Assembly (NCBI GenBank): GCA_963719275.1
Contig: CAVRBT010000004.1
Coordinates: 731,279 to 795,278, forward strand
Direction: 5' to 3'
Length of the DNA: 64,000 nucleotides
Origin: AC-32 sp963719275
GTDB taxonomy: Bacteria; Actinomycetota; Thermoleophilia; Gaiellales; Gaiellaceae
Of this stretch, positions 32,801 to 39,607 are shown piece after piece (the first letter of the stretch is position 1; every line of letters begins with the position of its first letter). The notes under the pieces are model-generated. The model was not told the origin of the DNA. It saw only the letters and a list, made by a program, of their open reading frames with translations, and ran no database searches. A program made the position numbers and the translations under genes.

Positions 32801-32806
32801 CTGCGC

Positions 32807-33097
32807 GTGCCACACTACGTCTCGCTGATGCGCTGGACGTCCAAGGGCGTCGCGGGCCTGCCCGCGTGGCGGGAGCGGGTCGAGGAGGGCGAGCGGATCG
32901 TGGAGGAGGCCGGCGGCTCGCTGGTCGGCGTCTACGTCACCCTCGGGCGCTACGACGTGGTCGAGATCTTCGAGGCGCCCGACGACGACACCGCCGCCGA
33001 GATCCTGATGAAGCTCCAGCGCCACGGCGCCGAGCACACGGAGACGCTGCGCGCCTTCACGCGCGACGAAGCCGAAGCGATCATCCGCCGGCTCTAG
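32807..33097 (+). CDS. GYD domain protein
   Basis: This 96-residue protein matches the GYD family (PF08734): YVSLMRWTSKGVAGL at the start, GGSLVGVYVTLGRYDVVEIFEAPDDDTAAEILMKL in the middle (the GxYD core). These are small ferredoxin-like-fold proteins of unknown function. The GTG start at 32807 has TATGGT 6 nt upstream and no ribosome-binding site, consistent with leaderless initiation. It is divergent from the SDR gene with 20 bp between start codons and convergent with scpB. Confidence 0.85.
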   Translation: MPHYVSLMRWTSKGVAGLPAWRERVEEGERIVEEAGGSLVGVYVTLGRYDVVEIFEAPDDDTAAEILMKLQRHGAEHTETLRAFTRDEAEAIIRRL

Positions 33098-33099
33098 CG

Positions 33100-33168
33100 C
33101 GTCACACTTCCGTCACAACCGCGCCACACTTCCGCCGAACAGTGACTGTCACTGTGACTGTCACTGTT
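33100..33168. repeat. REP-like tail motif plus GTGACTGTCACT palindrome repeat
   Basis: The minus strand of 33100-33116 reads GTGACGGAAGTGTGACG, identical to 39580-39596 next to the dnaE REP doublet. A related CACACTTCCG follows at 33124. At 33138-33168 two copies of GTGACTGTCACT form a nearly complete 31-bp palindrome. The element fills the gap between convergent GYD and scpB genes and could terminate both. Confidence 0.7.
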
Positions 33169-33178
33169 GGAGGTGCGT

Positions 33179-33781
33179 TCAGGCCGGGCGGCGCTCGGCG
33201 ACCGACTCCAGGCGTTCCCGGATCTCGTCCGTGCTCTCGCCGAGGTCGTCGAGGCGCGGCAGCGCGGACAGCGAGTCGAGCCCGAAGACGCGCTCGAAGA
33301 GCGGGGTCGCGCGGTACCGAACCGCCCCACCGGCGCCGTCCTCGCGGCCGGCTTCCGCGATCAGCCCGCGCTCGACCAGACCCGCGACGACGGAATCAGC
33401 GGCCACTCCGCGAATGCGCGCGATTTCCGGCCGGCTGACCGGGCCGAGGTAGGCGACGATCGCGAGCGTCTCGAGCGCCGGCGCCGAGAGCCCACGCTCG
33501 ACGGGCCGCTCGAACAGCCGACCGCACGCCTCGGCGGCCTCGCGCGAGGCGCGGAAGGCCCAGCCGCCGGCCACGTGCTCGAGCACGATCCCGCTGCGGC
33601 CCTCGGCGTAGCGCTCGCCGAGCAGGCGCAGCGCAGTCTCGACGCGCTCGGCGTCGTCGTTCGCGGCTTCGGCGAGGTCGTCCACCGACAGCGGCTGCGA
33701 CGCGACGACCAGCAGGGCCTCGATCATCCGCGCGAGCCGGTCGACCGGGCTCGCGGTGATCAGGCGGAGCGGGCGGTCCAT
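33179..33781 (-). CDS. scpB: Segregation and condensation protein B
   Basis: ScpB is a kite subunit of the SMC-ScpAB condensin. The 200-residue protein has two winged-helix domains, with IEALLVVASQPLSVDDLAEA near the start and the family core LSAPALETLAIVAYLGPVSRPEIARIRG, RYRATPLFERVFGLDSLSALP near the end. The ATG at 33781 lies within the 3' end of scpA (22-bp overlap), as expected for tightly coupled translation. Confidence 0.95.
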   Translation of the reverse strand: MDRPLRLITASPVDRLARMIEALLVVASQPLSVDDLAEAANDDAERVETALRLLGERYAEGRSGIVLEHVAGGWAFRASREAAEACGRLFERPVERGLSAPALETLAIVAYLGPVSRPEIARIRGVAADSVVAGLVERGLIAEAGREDGAGGAVRYRATPLFERVFGLDSLSALPRLDDLGESTDEIRERLESVAERRPA

Positions 33782-34530
33782 TCCGGTCTCCTCTCCTCGG
33801 AAGCAGAAGCGGCGCGGCGCACGCGGATCGGTGCGAAGGGAGCGGCCTGCTCCAGCGCGACCTCTCCCCCGCGCCGGAGCTCCAGCAGCGCCAGGAACGC
33901 CACCGCCTGCTCGATTCTCGACATCCCGTCCACTTCCGCGTCGAGGTCGAAGACCCTGCGCCGCGAAAGCACCGCTCGGAAGCGCTGGAGGAACTGCGCC
34001 ACCGGCGGGAAGCGCAGCTCGAGGTGCGCCAAGGACACCGAGGGAGGCTCGACTGCGAGCGCACGCAGCGCGGCCGCAAGCGAATCGGGCTCCTGCGGTG
34101 CCAGCCGCCGCTCCGGCCTGGGCGCCAGCGGCGCGGGCCCGAGGCGGAAGAACCGGTCGCTTTCCGCCTCCAGCCGCTCGGCCAGCCAGGCCGCGGCCTC
34201 CTTCGCGCGCCGGTACTCGGCCAGCCGACGCGCCAGCTCCTCGGCCGCCTCCTCGGGCTCGAGCTCGGAAAGCTCGGCCTCCTCGTCCGGGAAGAGCCCG
34301 CGCGCCTTCAGCTCCAGCAGCGCCGCGACCAGCACGAGGAACTCGCCGCACGCCTCGAGATCGAGCTCGTCTCGCTCGGCGAGCCGCTCCACAAACGCTA
34401 AGACGATCCCGGCCACGTCGACCTCGGCCAGGTCGAGCTCCTCCTTCAGCACAAGCGTCAGCAGCAGGTCGAAGGGGCCTTCGAAGGCGTCGAGGTCCAG
34501 CTCGAGCTCGCGCACGACCACGGGCGGCAC
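33760..34530 (-). CDS. scpA: Segregation and condensation protein A (kleisin)
   Basis: ScpA bridges the SMC heads. The 256-residue protein opens with LDAFEGPFDLLLTLVLKEELDLAEVDVAGIV (N-terminal kleisin helix). It has EFLVLVAALLELKARGLFPD, and ends with a C-terminal winged helix (SRIEQAVAFLALLELRRGGEVALEQAAPFAPI). A strongly acidic middle is typical. The GTG at 34530 was taken as start; other in-frame GTG codons a few residues later are possible. The end overlaps scpB by 22 bp, and lgt ends 10 bp upstream. Confidence 0.95.
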   Translation of the reverse strand: MPPVVVRELELDLDAFEGPFDLLLTLVLKEELDLAEVDVAGIVLAFVERLAERDELDLEACGEFLVLVAALLELKARGLFPDEEAELSELEPEEAAEELARRLAEYRRAKEAAAWLAERLEAESDRFFRLGPAPLAPRPERRLAPQEPDSLAAALRALAVEPPSVSLAHLELRFPPVAQFLQRFRAVLSRRRVFDLDAEVDGMSRIEQAVAFLALLELRRGGEVALEQAAPFAPIRVRRAASASEERRPEWTARSA

Positions 34531-34540
34531 GCTAACGGCG

Positions 34541-35425
34541 CTACCGGACGCGGCCGCGCGGGATCGCCATCGCGGGCCCCTCGGGCTCGCGCCGCTCGCG
34601 CCGGCGGCGGCCGACCCACCTCGGGCCCGCCTCCCCGCCGCGCAGGAACTGCCACCAGACGAAGAACACCGTCGAGCAGATGAACACCACCAGGGAGACC
34701 CATGCGTTCACCCGCAGCCCGGCGAACTCGTGCGCCGGGTCGATTCGCAGCAGTTCCTCGCAGAAGCGCCCGGCCGTGTAGTACGAGACGTAGAGCGCGA
34801 ACAGCGCCGGCGGTTTGAAGCGAACAACCCGGTCGAGCGCGAGCAACAGCCCGACGCCGATCAGGTCGTAGATGAACTCGTACAGGAACGTCGGGTGGAA
34901 GGTCGCGTGATCCTCGTAGCCCGCGACGCGGTGCTCGGGATCGATCTTCAGCCCCCAAGGCAGGTCGGTCGGCTTGCCGTAGAGCTCCTGGTTCCACCAG
35001 TTCCCCCAGCGGCCGATCCCCTGCGCGAGCAGCAGGCCCGGCGCGACCGCGTCCATCATGTCCCGCACGCGCGCGCCCTCGCGGCGTACGACGATGGCGC
35101 CGACGAGACAGCCGAGGAAGATCCCGCCCCAGACGCCGAGGCCGCCCTCCCAGACGGCGAAGACACCCTTCCACTTCGGGCTCGAGACCTCGTCCCAGCT
35201 CGTGATGTCGTGGTAGATGCGCGCGCCGATGATCCCCGCGGCGACGCCCCAGACCGCGACCTTGAGCACGAGGTCCCAGTCGCCGCCGCGCCGGGTCCAG
35301 CGGTAGCCGGTCAGCAGGATGCAGGCCGCGATCGCGACCAGCAGCGTCAGGCCGTACATGTGGATCGTCAGCGGGCCGAGGTCGAGCGTCCCGGTGCCCG
35401 GCGAGGGGATGAAGGCGAGGCTCAC
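34541..35425 (-). CDS. lgt: Prolipoprotein diacylglyceryl transferase
   Basis: Lgt transfers diacylglycerol to the lipobox cysteine of prolipoproteins at the membrane. The 294-residue protein has about seven transmembrane segments, the signature AQGIGRWGNWWNQELYG, ARIYHDITSW near residue 75 and an N-terminal HMYGLTLLVAI segment. Its substrates in this window include the DUF3352 lipoprotein and the sugar-binding protein of the ABC cluster. It is followed by scpA and scpB on the same strand. Confidence 0.95.
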   Translation of the reverse strand: MSLAFIPSPGTGTLDLGPLTIHMYGLTLLVAIAACILLTGYRWTRRGGDWDLVLKVAVWGVAAGIIGARIYHDITSWDEVSSPKWKGVFAVWEGGLGVWGGIFLGCLVGAIVVRREGARVRDMMDAVAPGLLLAQGIGRWGNWWNQELYGKPTDLPWGLKIDPEHRVAGYEDHATFHPTFLYEFIYDLIGVGLLLALDRVVRFKPPALFALYVSYYTAGRFCEELLRIDPAHEFAGLRVNAWVSLVVFICSTVFFVWWQFLRGGEAGPRWVGRRRRERREPEGPAMAIPRGRVR

Positions 35426-35466
35426 GCGGGCGACATTCTGCCCGCCCGCTCTGACGCCTGCGTCAG

Positions 35467-35670
35467 CTAGATGAGTATGTCGATGGCTGTCTCATACGGA
35501 CAGCCCTGCTGGACGAGCTCGACCGCGAGGTGCAGGTCGATGTCGTGCCTCGCGGCGAGCGCGATCGCGTCGCCTGGGTCGAAGCCGGCCCGGACGAGCT
35601 CCTCGGCCCGCCAGTGCTCGACGCGCTCCATCTCGCTCTCGGTGGTGATGTGAACTTCCGCCGTAGTCAT
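35467..35670 (-). CDS. Small conserved-looking hypothetical protein (67 aa)
   Basis: The 67-residue protein contains VEHWRAEELVRAGFDPGDAIALAARHDIDLHLAVELVQQGCPYETAIDIL. It reads as two short helical repeats (RAGFDPGDAIALAAR and QQGCPYETAIDIL) with an aliphatic periodicity, not as chance translation. AGGTG lies just upstream of the ATG at 35670. No named family was recognised. It stands alone between lgt and the sigma/anti-sigma pair on the same strand. Confidence 0.65.
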   Translation of the reverse strand: MTTAEVHITTESEMERVEHWRAEELVRAGFDPGDAIALAARHDIDLHLAVELVQQGCPYETAIDILI

Positions 35671-35723
35671 ACACCTGGTATTCGACCGAACGGCGGCGTC
35701 GGTTCTCCCCCGGCAGGGGGATC

Positions 35724-36431
35724 TCAGCGGATGGTGCGCGCGAGCTCGACCGCCTGCGCCTTGCTCAGGCGGCCCTCGAGCCGCAGGGTCAGGCCGCCAT
35801 GGACCCAGATCAGGACGTTGCCGCGGATCTTGATCGGACGCTCGCGGTAGCCCGTGGCGCGGTCGATCCACGCGAGCACGTGCGGCGCACCTTCAAGCCA
35901 GAGGCCGGGGTCGCCGCGAACGTCCACGGGCTCGATGACCGTCGCGTTCACGGACAGCTTCTTCAACATCGTTTCGTCCCCGGCCGACAGGAACTGCGAG
36001 AGCAGCACGGTCTTGCCGTGGGAGCGAAGGAGCACGGTCGCGACGGAGTCGCCGATCACATAGGCATGTGCGGGCTTGTGGTCGAGTGGCGGCAGGACGA
36101 GGTCGAAGCCGATGCGCCGCTCGGCCTCGGCAAGCGGGAGCGGCCGGCCGAGGTCGCGCGTCAACGAGCGTTCGCTCGCCGGCGGCAGCGTCTCGACCCG
36201 CTCGACGGTGGCGCCACCGAGGTGGAACCAGCGCAGGATCGCGCTGCGCGCCTGCGGGACTGCGAACGCCGCAGCCACGGCCAGGACGACGACGGCAAAC
36301 GCGACCGCGACGGCCCGCCACGGGAACGGCCTGCCGTGCACACGCTCGCGCACACCCGGCGCGAGATCCGGCTCCGGCGGGAAGGCCAGCTCGTGGCCGA
36401 GCTCGTGCAGCCGCTGCTCGAGCGTGCTCAC
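35724..36431 (-). CDS. Single-pass membrane protein, putative anti-sigma factor
   Basis: The 235-residue protein has a ~38-residue cytoplasmic N-terminus, one transmembrane helix (VAVAFAVVVLAVAAAFAVP), and an extracytoplasmic C-terminal domain with FDLVLPPLDHKPAHAYVIGDSVATVLLRSHGKTVLLSQF. The domain resembles DUF4367-type sensor domains. The GTG start overlaps the stop of the upstream ECF sigma gene. That arrangement is typical of sigma/anti-sigma pairs, so a regulatory role is likely, but no zinc-binding HxxxCxxC anti-sigma motif is present. Confidence 0.72.
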   Translation of the reverse strand: MSTLEQRLHELGHELAFPPEPDLAPGVRERVHGRPFPWRAVAVAFAVVVLAVAAAFAVPQARSAILRWFHLGGATVERVETLPPASERSLTRDLGRPLPLAEAERRIGFDLVLPPLDHKPAHAYVIGDSVATVLLRSHGKTVLLSQFLSAGDETMLKKLSVNATVIEPVDVRGDPGLWLEGAPHVLAWIDRATGYRERPIKIRGNVLIWVHGGLTLRLEGRLSKAQAVELARTIR

Positions 36432-36988
36432 GCGTCCTCCTCCTCCATCGACTCCCGCAGCTGCGCGAGCGCACGCGAGAGCCGCGACTTGACCGTCCCC
36501 TTGCGGATCCCGAGCGCCGCGGCGGTCTCCTCCTCGGAAAGCTCGAGGAAGTAGCGGCAGGCGACCGCGTCGCGGTGCTCTTCTGAAAGCCCCTCGACCG
36601 CGTCGAGCAGCCGCTCGTGGGACTCACGCGCGAGGAGAGCCGCCTCGGGGGACGGGACCGCGTCCCCCGGGCGGTCCTCGATGGCCGCACGGAGCGTCAG
36701 GCGTTCGCGCCGCGCAGCGGAGCGGCGGCGGTTGCGGGCCTCGTTGGCGACGATCCGTAGCAACCAGGGCTTGAGCGCCGCGCCGCGGCGGAAACGGCCG
36801 ATCGCGCGGTGGGCCTTGACGAACCCGTCCTGCGCCGCCTCCTCCGCATCGGCTGCGTTGCCGGCGAGCACGTACGCCGTCCGGAACGCGATTCCCTGAT
36901 ATGTGCGCACGAGCGTCTCCCAGGCCTCGAGGTCGCCGCGCCGCGCTCGCTCGACGAGCTCGGCTTCGTCCAGTGGCCGGTCCACCAC
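36428..36988 (-). CDS. ECF RNA polymerase sigma factor
   Basis: This 186-residue protein has sigma region 2 (DLEAWETLVRTYQGIAFRTAYVLAGNAADAEEAAQDGFVKAHRAIGRF, ending in LKPWLLRIVANEARNRRR). It also has region 4 (LSEEHRDAVACRYFLELSEEETAAALGIRKGTVKSRLSRALAQLRESM). There is no region 1 or 3, as in ECF (group 4) factors. The start is a GTG at 36988. The stop overlaps the putative anti-sigma gene by 4 bp. The stimulus is unknown. Confidence 0.93.
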   Translation of the reverse strand: MVDRPLDEAELVERARRGDLEAWETLVRTYQGIAFRTAYVLAGNAADAEEAAQDGFVKAHRAIGRFRRGAALKPWLLRIVANEARNRRRSAARRERLTLRAAIEDRPGDAVPSPEAALLARESHERLLDAVEGLSEEHRDAVACRYFLELSEEETAAALGIRKGTVKSRLSRALAQLRESMEEEDA

Positions 36989-37015
36989 TGCCCTTACCTA
37001 CACCCGCCGACGCGT

Positions 37016-37021
37016 TAGGGT
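37016..37021 (+). promoter_or_regulatory. -10-like hexamer TAGGGT upstream of ABM-like gene
   Basis: TAGGGT lies 8 nt before the ATG at 37030, consistent with leaderless initiation. Confidence 0.45.
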
Positions 37022-37029
37022 TCCGGACC

Positions 37030-37326
37030 ATGCTGGCACGGGTTGCACGTTATGAGCTCGATCGCGCACGAATCGACGCGGCGGTGCAGGCGTTTGCCGA
37101 GGCGGCGGGCGAGATCGAGCAGCTCCAGGGATTCGCCGGAGGCTACGTCCTCGTCGACCGCGAGGACGGGCGCACGATGACGATGACGCTCTGGGAAAAC
37201 GCGGCCGTGCTCGAGAACAGCGAGCCTCTCGCCGGACGGGCGCGCCGTCGCGCGGCCGAGGCGGTCGGGGGTTCGGTCCTCTCGGTCGAGAAGTTCGAGG
37301 TCGCCCAAGAGCTCGGCCGGACCTAG
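37030..37326 (+). CDS. ABM-like dimeric alpha/beta-barrel protein
   Basis: The 98-residue protein (MLARVARYELDRARIDAAVQAFAEAAGEIEQLQGFAGGYVLVDREDGRTMTMTLWEN) has the beta-alpha-beta pattern of antibiotic-biosynthesis-monooxygenase-like small proteins, including GFAGGYVLVDRE and the MTLWENAAVLENSE segment. No catalytic residues can be assigned. The ATG has a TAGGGT hexamer 8 nt upstream and no ribosome-binding site. It is divergent from the ECF sigma gene. Confidence 0.75.
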   Translation: MLARVARYELDRARIDAAVQAFAEAAGEIEQLQGFAGGYVLVDREDGRTMTMTLWENAAVLENSEPLAGRARRRAAEAVGGSVLSVEKFEVAQELGRT

Positions 37327-37392
37327 GCCGGCGCGGAACCCGGCCACCGCGGGCGGTGTATCGGTGGATGCACCCTCGAAAAGGAGCCAGCC

Positions 37393-37956
37393 ATGATCCG
37401 CCTCAGCCTTGTCGTCACGCTCGCCGCTCTGGTCGTGCCCGCGGTCGCGGCCGCGAAGGAGCCGAGCCAGGCCTCGATCTCGGGGCCCGGGTTCTCGAAG
37501 ACGCTGAAGATGAAGAACCTCGATCACTTCAGCGGCTCGAAGCTCGCCCAGCTGACCGAGGAGAGCGGGTTCTTCCCGTCCGCGGTCGGGCAGTCGCCGA
37601 ACCCGATGCTGCCCGGGCGGCCGAGCGGCAAGCTGGGGCCTCGCTACACGATCGTCTGGACGGTGCCGGCGGGCACGACGCATCGCGTGCGCCAGTACCT
37701 TTATCCGTACGCGCACGGCGGAGCGGTCACGTACACGAAGCCGGGGCAGCCGATCTTCGACGCGACGACGGTCGGCGGCTGGTACCGCAACCCGCTGCTG
37801 AAGGGAACGCTCGTCGGGCTGGGGCTGCCTGCGCGAGAGCCGAGCGCGTCGGCCGGCGGGACGAACTTCGGGCTCCTGGCAGGAATCGGCATCCCGGGTG
37901 CACTGGCGCTCACCGCAGCCGCGCTCGTGGTGGCACGACGGCGACGGTCAGCCTGA
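37393..37956 (+). CDS. Exported hypothetical protein with C-terminal membrane anchor
   Basis: The 187-residue protein has a signal peptide (MIRLSLVVTLAALVVPAVAAAKE), an exported domain containing ASISGPGFSKTLKM and YTIVWTVPAGTTHRVRQYLYPYAHGGAVTYTKPGQPIFDATTVGGWYRNP, and a C-terminal hydrophobic helix followed by RRRRSA, so it is probably anchored outside the cell. AAAAGGAG precedes the ATG at good distance. I do not recognise the domain. It ends 1 bp before the convergent VOC gene. Confidence 0.75.
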   Translation: MIRLSLVVTLAALVVPAVAAAKEPSQASISGPGFSKTLKMKNLDHFSGSKLAQLTEESGFFPSAVGQSPNPMLPGRPSGKLGPRYTIVWTVPAGTTHRVRQYLYPYAHGGAVTYTKPGQPIFDATTVGGWYRNPLLKGTLVGLGLPAREPSASAGGTNFGLLAGIGIPGALALTAAALVVARRRRSA

Positions 37957-37957
37957 G

Positions 37958-38343
37958 TCAGCGCGGCCAGAGGTCGCCCTCGACCAGCTCGACCGAGTTG
38001 CCGACGGGGTCGCGGACGTAGATCGAGCGGGCGCCTCCCCGCGACCACTCCTTCTCCTGCTCGAGCTCGACGCCTTGGCGCAGCAGTTCCTCGCGCCAAG
38101 CGTCGAGCTCACCCTCGCCCACCGAGAAGGCGACATGGCCCGCGCCGGTCGCTCCGTGCGACGGCACCGGCCGGCCGGAGCGCGAGGAGAGCGCGGGGTC
38201 GAACAGCAGGAGGATGCCGCCGTCGTCGAGCCTGAAGGCGCCGTCGTCAACTTGGCGTAGGCCGAGCACATCGCGGTAGAAGGCGACCGCGGCCTCGAGA
38301 TCGCTCGCGTAGACCCCGTCTCGTAGACGCTGCGCGGTCTCAC
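37958..38343 (-). pseudogene. VOC/glyoxalase-family protein, one frameshift near the start
   Basis: From the GTG at 38343 the sequence reads MRPRSVYET and then loses frame. In the neighbouring frame it continues VYASDLEAAVAFYRDVLGLRQVDDGAFRLDDGGILLLFDP ... GHVAFSV ... YVRDPVGNSVELVEGDLW, a typical VOC-fold protein. Adding one base in the CCCC run at 38314-38317 joins the two parts. The intact frame alone has no usable start except a GTG at 38269, which would delete the first strand and helix. A TAGGGT hexamer 8 nt before 38343 supports that start. A homopolymer error in the assembly is likely. Confidence 0.78.
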
Positions 38344-38351
38344 CGCGCCGG

Positions 38352-38357
38352 ACCCTA
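38352..38357 (-). promoter_or_regulatory. -10-like hexamer TAGGGT upstream of VOC gene
   Basis: TAGGGT on the minus strand is 8 nt before the GTG at 38343. It is back to back with the threonine dehydratase hexamer at 38364. Confidence 0.42.
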
Positions 38358-38363
38358 GCCAGC

Positions 38364-38369
38364 TAGGCT
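38364..38369 (+). promoter_or_regulatory. -10-like hexamer TAGGCT upstream of threonine dehydratase
   Basis: TAGGCT is 7 nt before the GTG at 38377, fitting leaderless initiation. Confidence 0.45.
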
Positions 38370-38376
38370 CGAACGC

Positions 38377-39354
38377 GTGAGCTCGGCGCTGCTGGAGATC
38401 CCGACGCTTGCCGACGTCGAGGGCGCGCGTCGGCGGATCGCGCCCCACCTGCAGCCAACCCCGCTTTATCAGCACGGCGCGCTGAGCGAGCTCGTGGGGA
38501 CCGAGGTGTTCGTCAAGCACGAGAACCACCTCCCGACGGGCGCGTTCAAGGTGCGCGGCGGCGTCAACCTCGTCTCGCAGTTGAGCGACGACGAACGGCG
38601 CCGGGGCGTGGTCACGGCCTCGACCGGCAACCACGGCCAGTCGATCGCGTTCGCCGCCCGCCGCTTCGACGTGCGGGCGATCGTCTGCGTCCCGGAGGGC
38701 GCGAACCCGGTCAAGCTCGCCGCGATGGAACGGCTCGGCGCCGAGCTCGTCGTCCACGGGCGCGACTTCGACGAGGCGCGCGAGCACTGCGAGGCCCTCG
38801 CGCACGAGCACGACTACCGCTACGTCCACTCCGGCAACGAGCCGCACCTGATCGCCGGCGTCGGAACGGCCACGCTCGAGCTGCTCGAGACCGAGCCCGG
38901 CGTCGACGTCGTGATCGTCCCGATCGGGGGCGGCAGCGGAGCAGCCGGCGCGTGCGTCGCGGGCAAGGCGGTCAAGCCGGAGCTGGAGGTGATCGGCGTG
39001 CAGTCCTCGGCGGCGCCCGCGGCCTACCGCTCCTGGCAGGCGCGCGAGCTGCTCGAGGACCGGATGGAGACGAGCGCCGAGGGCCTTGCGACCCGCGTTG
39101 CCTTCGAGCTTCCGCAGCGCATTCTCTGGGAGCGCCTCGATGACTTCGTGCTCGTCGACGAGCAGGAGCTGCGCCGCGCCGTGGTCGCGATGATCGAGGG
39201 GACGAGGAACCTCGTCGAGCCGGCGGGCGCGTCACCGCTCGCCGCGGCCCTGCGGCTGCGCGACCGGCTGGCCGGGAGGAAGGTCGCGCTGATCCAGAGC
39301 GGCGGCAACATCAGCCCGGCTCAGCTGCGCGACATCCTCAATGCAGAGGAGTAA
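38377..39354 (+). CDS. PLP-dependent threonine/serine dehydratase
   Basis: The 325-residue protein is a fold-type II PLP enzyme of the threonine ammonia-lyase group, which deaminates threonine or serine. The PLP-lysine motif is LPTGAFKVRGGVN near residue 55. Substrate loop STGNHGQSIAFAARRF and the phosphate-binding GGGSGAAG follow, with the C-terminal LIQSGGNISPAQL. There is no C-terminal ACT-like regulatory domain, so this is the short catabolic-type form rather than the long feedback-regulated IlvA. It starts with a GTG at 38377 and is divergent from the VOC gene. Confidence 0.9.
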   Translation: MSSALLEIPTLADVEGARRRIAPHLQPTPLYQHGALSELVGTEVFVKHENHLPTGAFKVRGGVNLVSQLSDDERRRGVVTASTGNHGQSIAFAARRFDVRAIVCVPEGANPVKLAAMERLGAELVVHGRDFDEAREHCEALAHEHDYRYVHSGNEPHLIAGVGTATLELLETEPGVDVVIVPIGGGSGAAGACVAGKAVKPELEVIGVQSSAAPAAYRSWQARELLEDRMETSAEGLATRVAFELPQRILWERLDDFVLVDEQELRRAVVAMIEGTRNLVEPAGASPLAAALRLRDRLAGRKVALIQSGGNISPAQLRDILNAEE

Positions 39355-39394
39355 AGTCGGCGCAGAAGCCGGCTCGGGCTGATTCGACCTGACG

Positions 39395-39444
39395 GCCGCC
39401 AGAGGGCGGCAAACGTGCAGCCGAGGGCCGGCTTCGCCTCGGCT
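39395..39444. terminator. Two hairpins between threonine dehydratase and the dnaE 3' region
   Basis: GCCGCC-AGAG-GGCGGC (39395-39410) and a perfect 8-bp stem AGCCGAGG / CCTCGGCT (39419-39444) lie between two convergent genes. They can fold on either transcript and probably act as bidirectional terminators. Confidence 0.6.
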
Positions 39445-39483
39445 CTATGCGACGGCGGCCTCGCCGAGGAGCGCTTTCACCTC
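39445..39483 (-). pseudogene. Remnant of a dnaE 3' end (EVKALLGEAAVA plus stop)
   Basis: The minus strand here encodes EVKALLGEAAVA followed by TAG, the same last twelve residues as the functional dnaE gene at 39608-39646, which ends in TGA. The copies differ at several third codon positions and in the stop codon, yet the peptide is identical. The remnant lies on the far side of the REP-like doublet from dnaE. Confidence 0.8.
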
Positions 39484-39490
39484 GGACTTT

Positions 39491-39596
39491 CGGTGTCAGA
39501 CACCGAAACAGAAGCGTCACGCGCTGTCCACAACGCCCGCGGTCCAGCCACTCACCGCGTTCGTTCGGTGTCAGACACCGTGACGGAAGTGTGACG
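39491..39596. repeat. REP-like doublet with tail motif next to dnaE
   Basis: Two identical CGGTGTCAGACACCG palindromes (39491-39505 and 39566-39580) flank 60 bp containing GAAGCGTCACGC followed by TGTCCACA, the same inner motif as the doublet at 18191. The second palindrome runs into GTGACGGAAGTGTGACG (39580-39596), which is repeated exactly at 33100-33116. The doublet is sandwiched between two copies of the dnaE 3' coding end. Confidence 0.85.
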
Positions 39597-39607
39597 GCGG
39601 CGGCGCC

